A stretch of DNA of 64,000 nt from Pedobacter arcticus A12 (GTDB taxonomy: Bacteria > Bacteroidota > Bacteroidia > Sphingobacteriales > Sphingobacteriaceae), in NCBI RefSeq assembly GCF_000302595.1, contig NZ_JH947125.1, positions 828,299 to 892,298 on the forward strand, read 5' to 3'. Position 1 is the first letter of the stretch. The number at the start of each line of letters is the position of its first letter. A model generated the notes under the pieces. That model saw only the letters and a program-made list of their open reading frames with translations, was not told where the DNA came from and searched no databases. This document shows, piece by piece, positions 9,016-18,580 of the stretch. The position numbers and the translations under genes are program-made.

Positions 9016-10182
9016 ATGAAATTAAAATTACTATTATTCACACTATTTGTGTGTTTTGCAACGGCTTCCTTTGCTTCCCCAGGAGTTGTTCAAGAAAATT
9101 GGCGTTGGAATAATGATGATGCTACAGGGACTGCAAGAGCCACAGATGCATCAGGCCAAGCCGGATCTATTACTATTACCAATAACGGAGTTCTACGCTT
9201 GAGACTTATTATTAGAAGGCAAGCTGCTCCTGCAGGTGGTATGACTAATACTAATACTCTCCGCTACTCCACGGTTACTGGCAATGCCGGATCAAATTGG
9301 ACTTATATTGATAATCCTTCAAATGCTGATACTAAAGCTTTTGAAATGGCACAGACAAATGCGAATGTTATTGACGGGCAAGCAATTACTTCTGGTGTAT
9401 TAACTAAAGATGCGGCAGCCACAAACTTTATAAACGGCAGGTATATTTTAGCAAATTCTGGTATTAATAGTCCTGGAGTTACTCTACCTGCTGTAGGAGA
9501 TTACTCAGAGGTTGAATTTCTTATTAAGCCTACTGCTGACGCTTTGCTTAATACAAGATATTATTTCTCTACAAACGATGGTGAGTATGTTGCAACTAAT
9601 TTGCCTACATTGCTTGTAGGAGCTACATTACCGGTTAGCTTACTAAGCTTTGATACCAAGGCAGAAAACAATGGAGTAAGTCTTAAATGGGCAACGGCAT
9701 CTCAACAGAACAATGATAAATTTGTTGTAGAGAGAAGCAACAACGGAAAGAACTGGTCAGTCGTTTCCGCAGTAAAAGGAGAGGGAAATTCTTCTTCTAA
9801 AAATGAATACTCAGTTTTGGATCAAAACCCAGAGAATGGAGTAAACTATTATCAGTTAAAACAGTATGATTTTGACGGTACATTTAAATTATTGGCCTCA
9901 AAATCAGTTAATTTTACTTTGCAATCCCCAGGAGCTGTTGTGTCGGTTTATCCTAATCCCACATTTGCTGACATAAATTTTTCATTAAACGGTTATAAAG
10001 GCGCAACAGTGAATGCTTCATTGATTAACACTCAGGGACAAATTGTTCATAAAGAAAGTTTCTCATCAAATAGCACAAACTCATACAAATTAAACCTAAG
10101 TACCAAGCTAAGCTTGGGTGTTTATATCCTAAAAATTGAAGGAGAAGGGTTTTCTTCAGCTAAAAATGTTTTAGTAAATTAA
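9016..10182 (+). CDS. Secreted protein of unknown function with T9SS type A sorting domain
   Basis: A 388-residue protein with a Sec signal peptide (cleavage near FASPG). Residues ~20-205 form a domain I do not recognise. Residues ~205-295 resemble the fibronectin-like module common before T9SS tails (LPVSLLSFDTKAENNGVSLK, VVERSNNGKNW, YYQLKQYDFDG). The C-terminal ~80 residues are a type A sorting domain starting at VSVYPNPTFADINF and ending in SAKNVLVN. The protein should therefore cross the outer membrane by T9SS and be surface-attached or released. It has its own operator/promoter (site 3) and a hairpin terminator downstream, so it is probably a monocistronic member of the regulon. Confidence 0.8.
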   Translation: MKLKLLLFTLFVCFATASFASPGVVQENWRWNNDDATGTARATDASGQAGSITITNNGVLRLRLIIRRQAAPAGGMTNTNTLRYSTVTGNAGSNWTYIDNPSNADTKAFEMAQTNANVIDGQAITSGVLTKDAAATNFINGRYILANSGINSPGVTLPAVGDYSEVEFLIKPTADALLNTRYYFSTNDGEYVATNLPTLLVGATLPVSLLSFDTKAENNGVSLKWATASQQNNDKFVVERSNNGKNWSVVSAVKGEGNSSSKNEYSVLDQNPENGVNYYQLKQYDFDGTFKLLASKSVNFTLQSPGAVVSVYPNPTFADINFSLNGYKGATVNASLINTQGQIVHKESFSSNSTNSYKLNLSTKLSLGVYILKIEGEGFSSAKNVLVN

Positions 10183-10201
10183 TAATTGTATTTTAAAAGA
10201 T

Positions 10202-10237
10202 ATGACTGATCATTTAAGTTTTCAAGTGGTCAGTCAT
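10202..10237 (+). terminator. Hairpin terminator after the T9SS protein gene
   Basis: The arms ATGACTGATCA and TGGTCAGTCAT pair with one mismatch around a 14-base loop. The hairpin lies 20 bases past the stop codon at 10182. The T-tract after it is short. Confidence 0.55.
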
Positions 10238-10305
10238 TTCATACATGCAAAAGCGGTATTCCCTAATTAGAATTTCGCACTTTGTAAAAAAAATAGCTTT
10301 AAATA

Positions 10306-10336
10306 GTTGCTAAATCGTTTTTTGTTTCTAATTTAG
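10306..10336 (+). promoter_or_regulatory. Putative LacI-type operator and promoter of the Sus operon (site 4)
   Basis: The core GCTAAATCGTTTTT lies at 10309-10322. GTTG (10306-10309) and TAATTTAG (10329-10336) are 19 bases apart, the same layout as site 1. The leader to the first SusD gene is about 115 bases. Confidence 0.6.
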
Positions 10337-10450
10337 ACGATAATTACCTATTAAGGTAAGTAACCAACCAACTGATTGTAATTAAAAAGGTTTATAATTT
10401 TCTTGAATTTTAATCCTTTGCTCCAAAGCGGGCGTTAACCTATTAATTAA

Positions 10451-12184
10451 ATGAGAAATAATTGCTCCTTACTGGTGATTTTATTTTTAGTCACTGCGGT
10501 TCTCTATTCTTGTCAAAAAGAAAACTTTTTAGACAAAACACAGTCAACCGAACTCAATGAAAAGACTGTCTTTTTAGATAGTGCTTATACCATGGATTTC
10601 TTGACAGGTATTTATACCGATGTGGGATTTAGCACCAGCCCTACTAGGTTTGGTAATAGCGGTTTGGACGCGTCTTCAGATGAGTCCGAAGGCCCGGCTT
10701 CTGGGTCAGTTAATACTTATATCCAATTCGCCACTGGTACGGTTAACTCTAGCTTAATCACGACTGATGCATGGCGTATTCCTTATGCTAACATCAGAAG
10801 GGTTAATAAATTTCTTTTTCACTTGCCCGATGCTAAATTCGGTAACGCTTTAAAAGTAAGGACCAAAGCCGAGGCTAGATTTTTAAGGGCCTGGTATTAC
10901 ACATTGCTGTTGCAGCATTACGGTGGCGTGGCTATTATAGGTGATAGTACTTTTAATTCAAAAGACAGTATCCCTACTGTTAGAAGAACATACGAAGAAT
11001 GTGTTAACTATATTGTGAAAGAATGCGATGCGGCGGCACAGGATCTTCCCTGGATCCAAGATGGTGAAGATTACGGAAGAGTTAATAAAGCTGCGTGTTT
11101 GGCGTTAAAAGCTAAGGTATTATTATACGCAGCTAGCCCACTGTTCAACGGTGGAGGCATAGCTACTGCGGAACCACTTAAATCTGTGGTTGCTTATCCT
11201 GCTTTTGATAAACAAAGATGGAAATTAGCGGAAGATGCCGCGGCTGAAGTGCTAAACTCCGGACAATATTCTTTGTTATTAGATAATGCAACTGAGCCTG
11301 GATATGGTTTCTATAAAATCTTTATAAAAAGAAAGAGTACTGAATTGATTTTTGCCAGAATGGTGGGCGACAATAATCAGTTAGAGAGTGTTTGGCTTCC
11401 GCCTACTCACGGTGTTACCAATCCGGCAGGATATCCTTATTTAGAAACTGTTAATGCTTTTGGGATGAAGAACGGCCTTGCCATAGACGCTTCCGGCTCT
11501 GGTTACAATCCTCAAAACCCATACGCAAATAGAGACCCAAGGTTAGCCAATAGTTTTGTGCGTGATCAATCGCTAGTTTATCATTATCCTGAATTAGCTC
11601 GAATTCCAGTAAATATTTTTGTTGATAAAACGGATCCAAATAAGGTTGTTTCTGGTCAAGATGCTATTTATAAAGGGACGCCAACAGGCTATTATACTTA
11701 TAAGATGGTAGATAGAGAGGTGGTTTCCAACTGGTTTACTACAGCCACAGAGAGATGCCTTCCATTGATAAGATATGCTGAAGTTCTTTTGAATTTTGCG
11801 GAAGCAAGAAATGAGTTCTTGACTGCTCCGGATCAACAAGTTTATGATGCGGTTGAGAAAATTAGAGAGCGGGCAGGTCTAACACCTTTTGCTTTACCAG
11901 CTGGTTTGTCGCAACTTGAAATGCAGAAAATAATACGCAACGAGCGACAGAAAGAATTGGCTTTTGAAGGTCACAGATTCTTTGATGTGAGAAGATGGAA
12001 AATTGCAAGCCAAACAGAAAACCAAATGATGCATGGTACCGAGCCTGTTAAAACAGCTTCCGGCACAACTTACAATACCGTAGAGGTAAGAAAACACACG
12101 TTTACAGATAAAATGTATTTGTGGCCGCTACCTGAAAGTGAAATTAAAAAGTCAACGGAGCTATTGCAGAACCCTGGTTATTAA
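10451..12184 (+). CDS. SusD/RagB-family outer-membrane glycan-binding lipoprotein (copy 1)
   Basis: A 577-residue lipoprotein (VLYSC, Cys21). SusD proteins cap the SusC transporter and bind oligosaccharides at the cell surface. The family's TPR-like segments are recognisable: EARFLRAWYYTLLLQHYGGV, NKAACLALKAKVLLYAASP, and the C-terminal NERQKELAFEGHRFFDVRRW ending in LLQNPGY. It opens an operon without the usual SusC gene directly upstream; two small lipoprotein genes follow before SusC copy 1. It is clearly paralogous to the SusD at 16847. Its natural partner could be either SusC in the operon. Confidence 0.93.
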   Translation: MRNNCSLLVILFLVTAVLYSCQKENFLDKTQSTELNEKTVFLDSAYTMDFLTGIYTDVGFSTSPTRFGNSGLDASSDESEGPASGSVNTYIQFATGTVNSSLITTDAWRIPYANIRRVNKFLFHLPDAKFGNALKVRTKAEARFLRAWYYTLLLQHYGGVAIIGDSTFNSKDSIPTVRRTYEECVNYIVKECDAAAQDLPWIQDGEDYGRVNKAACLALKAKVLLYAASPLFNGGGIATAEPLKSVVAYPAFDKQRWKLAEDAAAEVLNSGQYSLLLDNATEPGYGFYKIFIKRKSTELIFARMVGDNNQLESVWLPPTHGVTNPAGYPYLETVNAFGMKNGLAIDASGSGYNPQNPYANRDPRLANSFVRDQSLVYHYPELARIPVNIFVDKTDPNKVVSGQDAIYKGTPTGYYTYKMVDREVVSNWFTTATERCLPLIRYAEVLLNFAEARNEFLTAPDQQVYDAVEKIRERAGLTPFALPAGLSQLEMQKIIRNERQKELAFEGHRFFDVRRWKIASQTENQMMHGTEPVKTASGTTYNTVEVRKHTFTDKMYLWPLPESEIKKSTELLQNPGY

Positions 12185-12208
12185 CCTGATGAAAAAGAAA
12201 ATAAAATC

Positions 12209-12658
12209 ATGAAAAATAAAAAAACACTAACGTTTTTATGTCTGAGCTTTTGCGCCATAGCGATTTTTTTTAGTGCATGTAAAAAAGAAAAAACCGGTCA
12301 AACCACTGAAGCTACTAAGGATATCTCAGGGACGTGGCAGATTTCTCAATTGACAAGAAATGGCGAGGATTTAACCCAACGCATGGATTTAAGTAAGTTT
12401 AGGATTGTGTTTAACGAAGACAAAACTTACACACTTGTTGATAAATTGGCATTTGCTGTTGAGGAAGGCGGTGTTTATAGTTTGGATGATCCTCAATATC
12501 CATTCTCTATTATTTTAACACCACAGAGTGAACCAGATGCCAGTAAGGTTGTAAAATTTCAGTTTCCTGTAGTAGAAGGTAAAAGAAGGATGAGTTTAAC
12601 GATGAGTATGGGTTGTTCAAGCAATACTTATAATTACGTATTTGAAAAGTTACAATAA
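12209..12658 (+). CDS. Small lipoprotein, lipocalin-like (DUF5004-like)
   Basis: A 149-residue lipoprotein (FFSAC, Cys24). After the signal it contains ISGTWQISQLTRNGEDLT, a lipocalin-like opening seen in small Bacteroidota lipoproteins; I tentatively place it with DUF5004. Such genes often sit in Sus operons as accessory surface lipoproteins, with no proven activity that I know of. It lies 24 bases after SusD copy 1 and one base before the next gene, so translation is probably coupled. Calling it a glycan-binding accessory would be inference from context only. Confidence 0.6.
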   Translation: MKNKKTLTFLCLSFCAIAIFFSACKKEKTGQTTEATKDISGTWQISQLTRNGEDLTQRMDLSKFRIVFNEDKTYTLVDKLAFAVEEGGVYSLDDPQYPFSIILTPQSEPDASKVVKFQFPVVEGKRRMSLTMSMGCSSNTYNYVFEKLQ

Positions 12659-12659
12659 C

Positions 12660-13640
12660 ATGAAGAAGCTATTTAAAATTAATACAAAAAAGGTTTTTAT
12701 GCTATTGAGCTTATCAATAGTGATTTTTTTAGCACAGTGTGGCCTTGATGCATTGCTAATCACATTACCTCCACCTGGTAATGCCAATGAAGTAAGCACA
12801 TTCAAATTAAAAATTAGTACAGTAGCAAAGGTAGAAAAACCTCCATATATCACTAAAATGGTAGTTGGCTTCTTAGCTCCGAAAAGTTGGAAAGTTGCGA
12901 GCAATACAGTAGTCACTTTTACAAGTGGAAAAGGCGACGGCACACTAGAACTTATTCCGGAAAGTGACAAAGAACTTAATACTGGTTTAAGTTGGCCTGA
13001 AGCTGCAAAAAAACAATTTGGAATTGGACCTAACTTAGTTAATGATCTGGAGTGGGTAGTTTACAGAAGTACTTCTACGTATTCTTTTGAGACTGATAAA
13101 AACACAGACATCAATGTAACTATCAAATCAAAATTAGGACCTGAAAATATGCTTGTTAAACTAGGCTTTTTTATTGGTGCCTCTAGAGAGGGGATCAACA
13201 ATGGCGAGATGTATAAATTTGCTTTTTCAAATGCATTTGAAGTTAAAAACGGTGAAGGTGAGGTGATAGATTTTTTTAATCCTCAGTTAAGCAAGGTTGA
13301 CCCTGTCAAAAGTTTAGATAATGATATTATTACATTAACCTATGATAACGGAGTTTCCGAAACTGTCTTAAGTAATACAGAAGAGATTTATTTATGCGCA
13401 ACAGCATTACTTGATAATGGTAGCTCAATAGAAATCTGCGAGCAAACTGCCAAAACTAAGCTTAAGCCAATAGGGGGTAAAAGGTATATCATTGATTTTT
13501 GGCCGAGAGGTTTTTTTAATGTTCCCAAAGGGCGGTCAATTGTTAAACTTGAATATCATTTTAAAGATTTGAGTGGAATTGGAAAGGTAGGATATGGAAA
13601 TACCCTAGTTCCTTTTAAATATGTTTTTAACTGTCCGTGA
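12660..13640 (+). CDS. Sus-operon lipoprotein of unknown function (DUF4961-like)
   Basis: The ATG at 12660 gives 326 residues; an in-frame TTG at 12642 would overlap the upstream gene. The lipoprotein signal ends LAQC (Cys27). The mature start GLDALLITLPPPGNANEVST is typical of a Bacteroidota family that I tentatively recall as DUF4961, found beside DUF5004-type lipoproteins and SusD in Sus operons. Residues ~50-210 look like an Ig-like beta-sandwich and the C-terminal half like a second one. It is probably a surface glycan-binding or structural accessory. No catalytic motif is visible. Confidence 0.55.
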   Translation: MKKLFKINTKKVFMLLSLSIVIFLAQCGLDALLITLPPPGNANEVSTFKLKISTVAKVEKPPYITKMVVGFLAPKSWKVASNTVVTFTSGKGDGTLELIPESDKELNTGLSWPEAAKKQFGIGPNLVNDLEWVVYRSTSTYSFETDKNTDINVTIKSKLGPENMLVKLGFFIGASREGINNGEMYKFAFSNAFEVKNGEGEVIDFFNPQLSKVDPVKSLDNDIITLTYDNGVSETVLSNTEEIYLCATALLDNGSSIEICEQTAKTKLKPIGGKRYIIDFWPRGFFNVPKGRSIVKLEYHFKDLSGIGKVGYGNTLVPFKYVFNCP

Positions 13641-13714
13641 TAGTTGCTTAAATTTTTTCTTTACTAGGGATTGATTGAAACTTCCCTAAAATCTAAAACT
13701 AATTGATCTTAAAC

Positions 13715-16700
13715 ATGATTAATATGCTGAATTGCTACTTTAAAAAGGGCACATTAGGAATGATATTGTTTTTCAGTAGCATTTGTTTCTCCTATGCTCA
13801 AAGCCCTGTAATTAATTCTACAGAATCATCTGTAGCTAATGCGACCAAAGAAATTACATTAAATGTAGTTGATGATTTTGGTAAACCACTTCAAGGGGTA
13901 CGCGTAAGCACAACTACAGGTTCGGAAATAGGATTTACAGATGAAAATGGAAACCTAATTATATCCGGCCAAGGTATAAAACAAATAGTATTGGTTTCTC
14001 CTAATTTTATAAGTAAAACTGTAAACCTTTCTCAAAAAGACAAACTTACTGTTAAACTAACAGTAAGTTATCTGTCAAGCCCAGAAAAGGTACAGGTTCT
14101 ATATAGTGAACAGTCTCCAAAAGAAATATTAGGTGCAGTTAGCTATGTAAATAATCAACAAATTAAATCTACACCAACATCTTTATACCTAAATGCCTTA
14201 ACTGGTCGTTTGCCTGGTTTTTATACAGAACAATACAGCGGTTTTCGTACAGCTAAAACACAACCAATTACTAGATTAGATTTGGCAGGATGGCTTCCAA
14301 ATGAAGCAACGAAATATTCATCAAATATTAGTGATAATTCAGAAATTTCTTACAATTTAAGAGGACAGCAGCCCGTTACAATTGTGGATGGTGTACAAAG
14401 GGATATTTACTCTTTAGACCCTGAAAATATAGAGTCTATTACAGTATTGAAAGACGCTTTGTCCACCTTATTATTAGGTCAAAGAAGTTCAAGAGGCGTA
14501 TTGGAAGTAATTACCAAGAAAGGAGTTGTGGGTCCACCAAGAATTTCTTTTACAGCACAAACAGGTATGCAAAGTGCATTAAAAACGCCTAAACCTTTAA
14601 ATTCCTATCAGTACGCGTATTTGTACAATGAAGCTTTGCAAAATAGCGGTAGAACATTGGCTTATAATATAGATGAGTTTAACGCTTTTAAAAACAAGAC
14701 TTCTCCATTATTATATCCAGATGTTAACTGGTATGATGAAATTTTAAAGGATAATAATCCCATTACAAAATACAGTTTAAATGTAAACGGTGGGATTAAA
14801 AATGCGAGATACTCTTTAGGGTTGGGTTATTTAAGCCAAGAAGGCATGTTCAAGTCTGATGATGCTTTAAGTTACCAAACTAATTTAGAGCTAAGCAGAT
14901 ACCTTATCAACTCAAATATAGATGTTGATGCAACTAAAAATTTTAATATTGGCTTGCAATTATTCGGTCGTATACAAGATGGCCGTCAGCCTGGCGCAAC
15001 TACAGCAGGTATTTTAAGCCAGTTATACAATACGCCTAACAATGTTTATCCGGTATTCAATAATGATGGAACATACGGAGGAGCTTCCAACTATACCAAT
15101 AACTTATACCAGCAAGCAACCGGATCTGGTTATTTGTTAGATAACAGTAGGGATTTACTCGCTAATTTAGACCTGAAATATAAATTTGATAATTGGTTGC
15201 CAGGTTTGTACGCTAAAGGCAAAATCAATGTTTCTTCAACTTCCTCAAGTTTGATCAACAGATCTAGGAGCCAACCAGTTTATGATCTTTCGTTAAACTC
15301 TTCCGGAGATTTTGTTTCTACGAGATACGGTTTGATCTCTGATCAACAGAACTCTTTTAATAGCACTTCCACTGCTCAATTTTTTTATGCACAAGCAGCT
15401 ATCGGGTATGAAACTACAATAGGAGATAATAATTTAAGTGGAATGTTATTTACAGATCAACAGACATCTACCTATCAATTTGATTTACCTTTTAAATACA
15501 CCAATTATGCAGCAACAGCAAAATATAATTTTAAAAAGAAATATTTTGCAGAGGCGGCGCTAAATTACTCAGGCTTTGATCGGTTCCAACCAGGAAATCA
15601 GTTCGGATTATTTTATGCAGGTGGTTTGGGATGGGATATTTCTGAGGAAGCTTTTATTAAAGACAATGCAAAATGGGTTAATCAACTTAAGTTAAGAGCT
15701 ACCTACGGAAAAACCGGTAATAGTAATGAAAATGCTTTAGGCTATTTTACATGGAGAAGTGCTTTTGGTCAAGATGGAAGTAATTCATATCCATCCGGAA
15801 CTGGCTATAACAGCGTTTTTGGATTAATAGAAAAAGGGTTGGCCAATGTTAATGCCACTTGGGAAAAAGCTAATAAACTAAATATTGGGCTGGATGGTGC
15901 TTTTTTTAACCAGCACTTAAGTTTTACTGTAGATTTTTATCGTGATGCTTATTCTGATCTTTTACAACAGCGAGGATCAAACAGCGAGATTATAGGGATG
16001 GTTTATCCGAATGAGAACATAGGAAAAAACCTTTACCAAGGTCAAGAATTAAGCATAACCTATCAAAACCATTTGGGTAATTTCAATTATTTTATTACCG
16101 CAAATGCTTCTCGCATGAAAACTGAGGTGATTGACAAGAACGAGCTGTTGCAAAAATATAGCTGGAATAGAAGAACTGGAATGCCTGTTGGACAAACTTT
16201 TGGCTATTTAGCAAATGGATTAATACAAACACAAGCAGAAGCGGATCAAGCTCCACTATTAGCGGGTACTAAAGTTTACCCTGGCGATGTGAAATTAGTT
16301 GATTTAAATACCGATGGAATTATTGATCAATTTGATGAAACTGCGCTAGGTAATACCAAACCCGTTGTTTATTATGGAACTACCTTAGGGTTTAATGTCA
16401 AAGGTTTTGATGTAAGTGTGTTGTTGCAGGGCGTTAAAAACAGAACTTATCAACAAACGGATTATTCTTTTGGCAGTGGTGGGCAGAGCCAAGGTTATGA
16501 ATACCTGTTAGGCAGATGGACACCTGAAACCGCCACCACAGCAACTTACCCACGTTTAACATTAGGATTTAATGCCAACAATACTCCTTTCTTAAATAAT
16601 TCAAGTTATTGGACACATTCTGGCGAGTATTTTAGGGTCAAAAACGTTGATTTAGGCTATACTTTGCCATATAACATCACTAAAAAACTAAAGATAGCCG

Positions 16701-16834
16701 GACTTCGCCTGTTTATGAGCGGCCAAAATTTATTTACAGAAACTGCTTATGAACGACTTGACCCAGAGGTTTATGGAAACGCTTCATATCCAATTCAGCG
16801 GACAATTAGCGCAGGTGTAAATATCAAATTATAA
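13715..16834 (+). CDS. SusC/RagA-family TonB-dependent transporter (copy 1, divergent)
   Basis: I prefer the ATG at 13715 (1039 residues) to a TTG at 13703. After the signal peptide comes a carboxypeptidase-D-like regulatory domain (~50-110: VVDDFGKPLQGV), then plug and 22-strand barrel. The plug is recognisable (VTIVDGVQRDIYSLDPENIE, SITVLKDA) but lacks the usual EVVVVGYG segment, and LLGQRSSRGVLEVITKKG replaces the common YGSRGANG form. It is therefore a divergent subfamily member. It ends in a barrel strand, GVNIKL. It imports large oligosaccharides with energy from TonB. SusD copy 2 follows 12 bases later, making the canonical SusC-SusD pair of the operon. Confidence 0.92.
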   Translation: MINMLNCYFKKGTLGMILFFSSICFSYAQSPVINSTESSVANATKEITLNVVDDFGKPLQGVRVSTTTGSEIGFTDENGNLIISGQGIKQIVLVSPNFISKTVNLSQKDKLTVKLTVSYLSSPEKVQVLYSEQSPKEILGAVSYVNNQQIKSTPTSLYLNALTGRLPGFYTEQYSGFRTAKTQPITRLDLAGWLPNEATKYSSNISDNSEISYNLRGQQPVTIVDGVQRDIYSLDPENIESITVLKDALSTLLLGQRSSRGVLEVITKKGVVGPPRISFTAQTGMQSALKTPKPLNSYQYAYLYNEALQNSGRTLAYNIDEFNAFKNKTSPLLYPDVNWYDEILKDNNPITKYSLNVNGGIKNARYSLGLGYLSQEGMFKSDDALSYQTNLELSRYLINSNIDVDATKNFNIGLQLFGRIQDGRQPGATTAGILSQLYNTPNNVYPVFNNDGTYGGASNYTNNLYQQATGSGYLLDNSRDLLANLDLKYKFDNWLPGLYAKGKINVSSTSSSLINRSRSQPVYDLSLNSSGDFVSTRYGLISDQQNSFNSTSTAQFFYAQAAIGYETTIGDNNLSGMLFTDQQTSTYQFDLPFKYTNYAATAKYNFKKKYFAEAALNYSGFDRFQPGNQFGLFYAGGLGWDISEEAFIKDNAKWVNQLKLRATYGKTGNSNENALGYFTWRSAFGQDGSNSYPSGTGYNSVFGLIEKGLANVNATWEKANKLNIGLDGAFFNQHLSFTVDFYRDAYSDLLQQRGSNSEIIGMVYPNENIGKNLYQGQELSITYQNHLGNFNYFITANASRMKTEVIDKNELLQKYSWNRRTGMPVGQTFGYLANGLIQTQAEADQAPLLAGTKVYPGDVKLVDLNTDGIIDQFDETALGNTKPVVYYGTTLGFNVKGFDVSVLLQGVKNRTYQQTDYSFGSGGQSQGYEYLLGRWTPETATTATYPRLTLGFNANNTPFLNNSSYWTHSGEYFRVKNVDLGYTLPYNITKKLKIAGLRLFMSGQNLFTETAYERLDPEVYGNASYPIQRTISAGVNIKL

Positions 16835-16846
16835 AATCCATTAGAC

Positions 16847-18547
16847 ATGATCATGATGAAAACGAACTATTATAAATTATTGTTTATCACAGGTGTGATG
16901 GCTACTTTGATTTATTCTTGTAAAAGCGAATTGGAGACGGTGCCAATTGAACAGCAAACAATAGATTATTTATTTAACCCTCAAGATTCAGCCGGAGTAA
17001 ATGCCAATAAATTCTTATATGATATTTATACCCATTTACCTTTACTGGGCAACAGAGTAGGCGACGATTACTTAGATGCTGCAACGGATGATGCAATTTC
17101 CTCCAACACTACCAACACATCTATACAACAGTTAGCTACCGGAAGCTATTCATCCAGTAATTACCCAGATAACCAATGGGGCAGTTATTATGCTGGTATT
17201 CGCCAAACCAATATCTTTATTACAAATATTGACGCGGTTCCGCTAAAAGGTAGTTTGGCAAATGGCACTTCATTTAACAGGGTGTGGAAAGCAGAAGCAA
17301 AATTTCTTAGAGCATTATTTTACTTTGAATTACTTAAACGATATGGTGGGATTCCTCTTTTAGGAGATAAGGTATATCAATTGAATGATGATATTTCTTT
17401 ACCTAGAAACACCTTCGAAGAATGTGTAAACTATATAACAAACGAGTGCGCTGCCATAAAGGATAGTTTACGTATAGCCCCAGTTGCTAATAATGCTATA
17501 GAAAGACCAAGCAATGGCGCCGCTTTAGCGTTAAAATCAAGAGTATTGCTGTACGCTGCCAGCCAGTTATATAATGGTAAAAATGTAGATGCTAGTAACC
17601 CACTCACGGGTTATGCAGCCTACGATGCACAACGCTGGAAAAAAGCTGCTGATGCTGCAAAAGATGTAATTAATCTGGGTGTATATGGGTTATTGAGCAA
17701 CTTTAAGGATGTCTTTTTGGTTCAGGTAAATTCAGAGAGAATTTTTATACGCCAAGGCGGAAACAATACAAGAGTAGAAAATAACAACGGTCCAGTAGGT
17801 TATACAACATCTGCAAACAACGGTCGTACCAGTCCAACTCAAGAATTGGTAGACGCCTTTGGTATGGCAAACGGTTTGCCCATAACAGCGCCACTTTCTG
17901 GTTACGATGCTACCAAACCTTATTTACTTAGAGACCCAAGGTTTTATGCAACAATTTTGTATAATGGAGCACCTTGGTTAAGCCGCCCAGTACAAACTTA
18001 CCAAGGAGGGCTTGATAAGCCAGGTGGCGTAAAACAACAAACCAGAACAAGCTATTATGCTCGAAAGTTCATGGGTAATTTTGAAACTAAAACTACCTAC
18101 GACAATCAAAACCACGATAATATTTTGTTTCGATATGCTGAAATCCTGTTGAATTTTGCGGAGGCGAGCAATGAATACCTTGATTCGCCAAATCAAGAAG
18201 TTTATAGCGTAGTAGAATCTATCAGAAGAAGAGCAGGCTTAGTACCTGCCGAACTTACTCCTGGTTTAAGCAAAGATTCCATGCGGGTAATTATCCATAA
18301 CGAAAGAAGAAAAGAGCTTGCTTTTGAGGAACACCGATTTTACGATGTGAGAAGATGGAAAGAAGCTGAAATTACCTTTAATAAACAGATCCACGGAAAC
18401 CTTATTTATTTAGAAGCTTCAGGTAAGTTGACCTATCAAAATGATCCGGTGCAAAAATTGGTATTTACGCCGAAAATGTATTTCGCACCAATTCCTTACA
18501 GTGAAGTTGTAAAGAATAAAAATATGGTCCAAAATCCAGGCTGGTAA
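16847..18547 (+). CDS. SusD/RagB-family outer-membrane glycan-binding lipoprotein (copy 2)
   Basis: A 566-residue lipoprotein (LIYSC, Cys25 from the first of three nearby ATGs at 16847, 16853 and 16856). SusD signatures are EAKFLRALFYFELLKRYGGI, GAALALKSRVLLYAASQLY, NERRKELAFEEHRFYDVRRW and the terminal MVQNPGW. It sits directly behind SusC copy 1 and is the probable lid of that transporter. Sequence similarity to the SusD at 10451 along the whole length suggests an old tandem duplication of a SusC/D unit. Confidence 0.93.
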   Translation: MIMMKTNYYKLLFITGVMATLIYSCKSELETVPIEQQTIDYLFNPQDSAGVNANKFLYDIYTHLPLLGNRVGDDYLDAATDDAISSNTTNTSIQQLATGSYSSSNYPDNQWGSYYAGIRQTNIFITNIDAVPLKGSLANGTSFNRVWKAEAKFLRALFYFELLKRYGGIPLLGDKVYQLNDDISLPRNTFEECVNYITNECAAIKDSLRIAPVANNAIERPSNGAALALKSRVLLYAASQLYNGKNVDASNPLTGYAAYDAQRWKKAADAAKDVINLGVYGLLSNFKDVFLVQVNSERIFIRQGGNNTRVENNNGPVGYTTSANNGRTSPTQELVDAFGMANGLPITAPLSGYDATKPYLLRDPRFYATILYNGAPWLSRPVQTYQGGLDKPGGVKQQTRTSYYARKFMGNFETKTTYDNQNHDNILFRYAEILLNFAEASNEYLDSPNQEVYSVVESIRRRAGLVPAELTPGLSKDSMRVIIHNERRKELAFEEHRFYDVRRWKEAEITFNKQIHGNLIYLEASGKLTYQNDPVQKLVFTPKMYFAPIPYSEVVKNKNMVQNPGW

Positions 18548-18580
18548 CGGTAAGTTCTCAAAAAATTAAATTAATAGACG

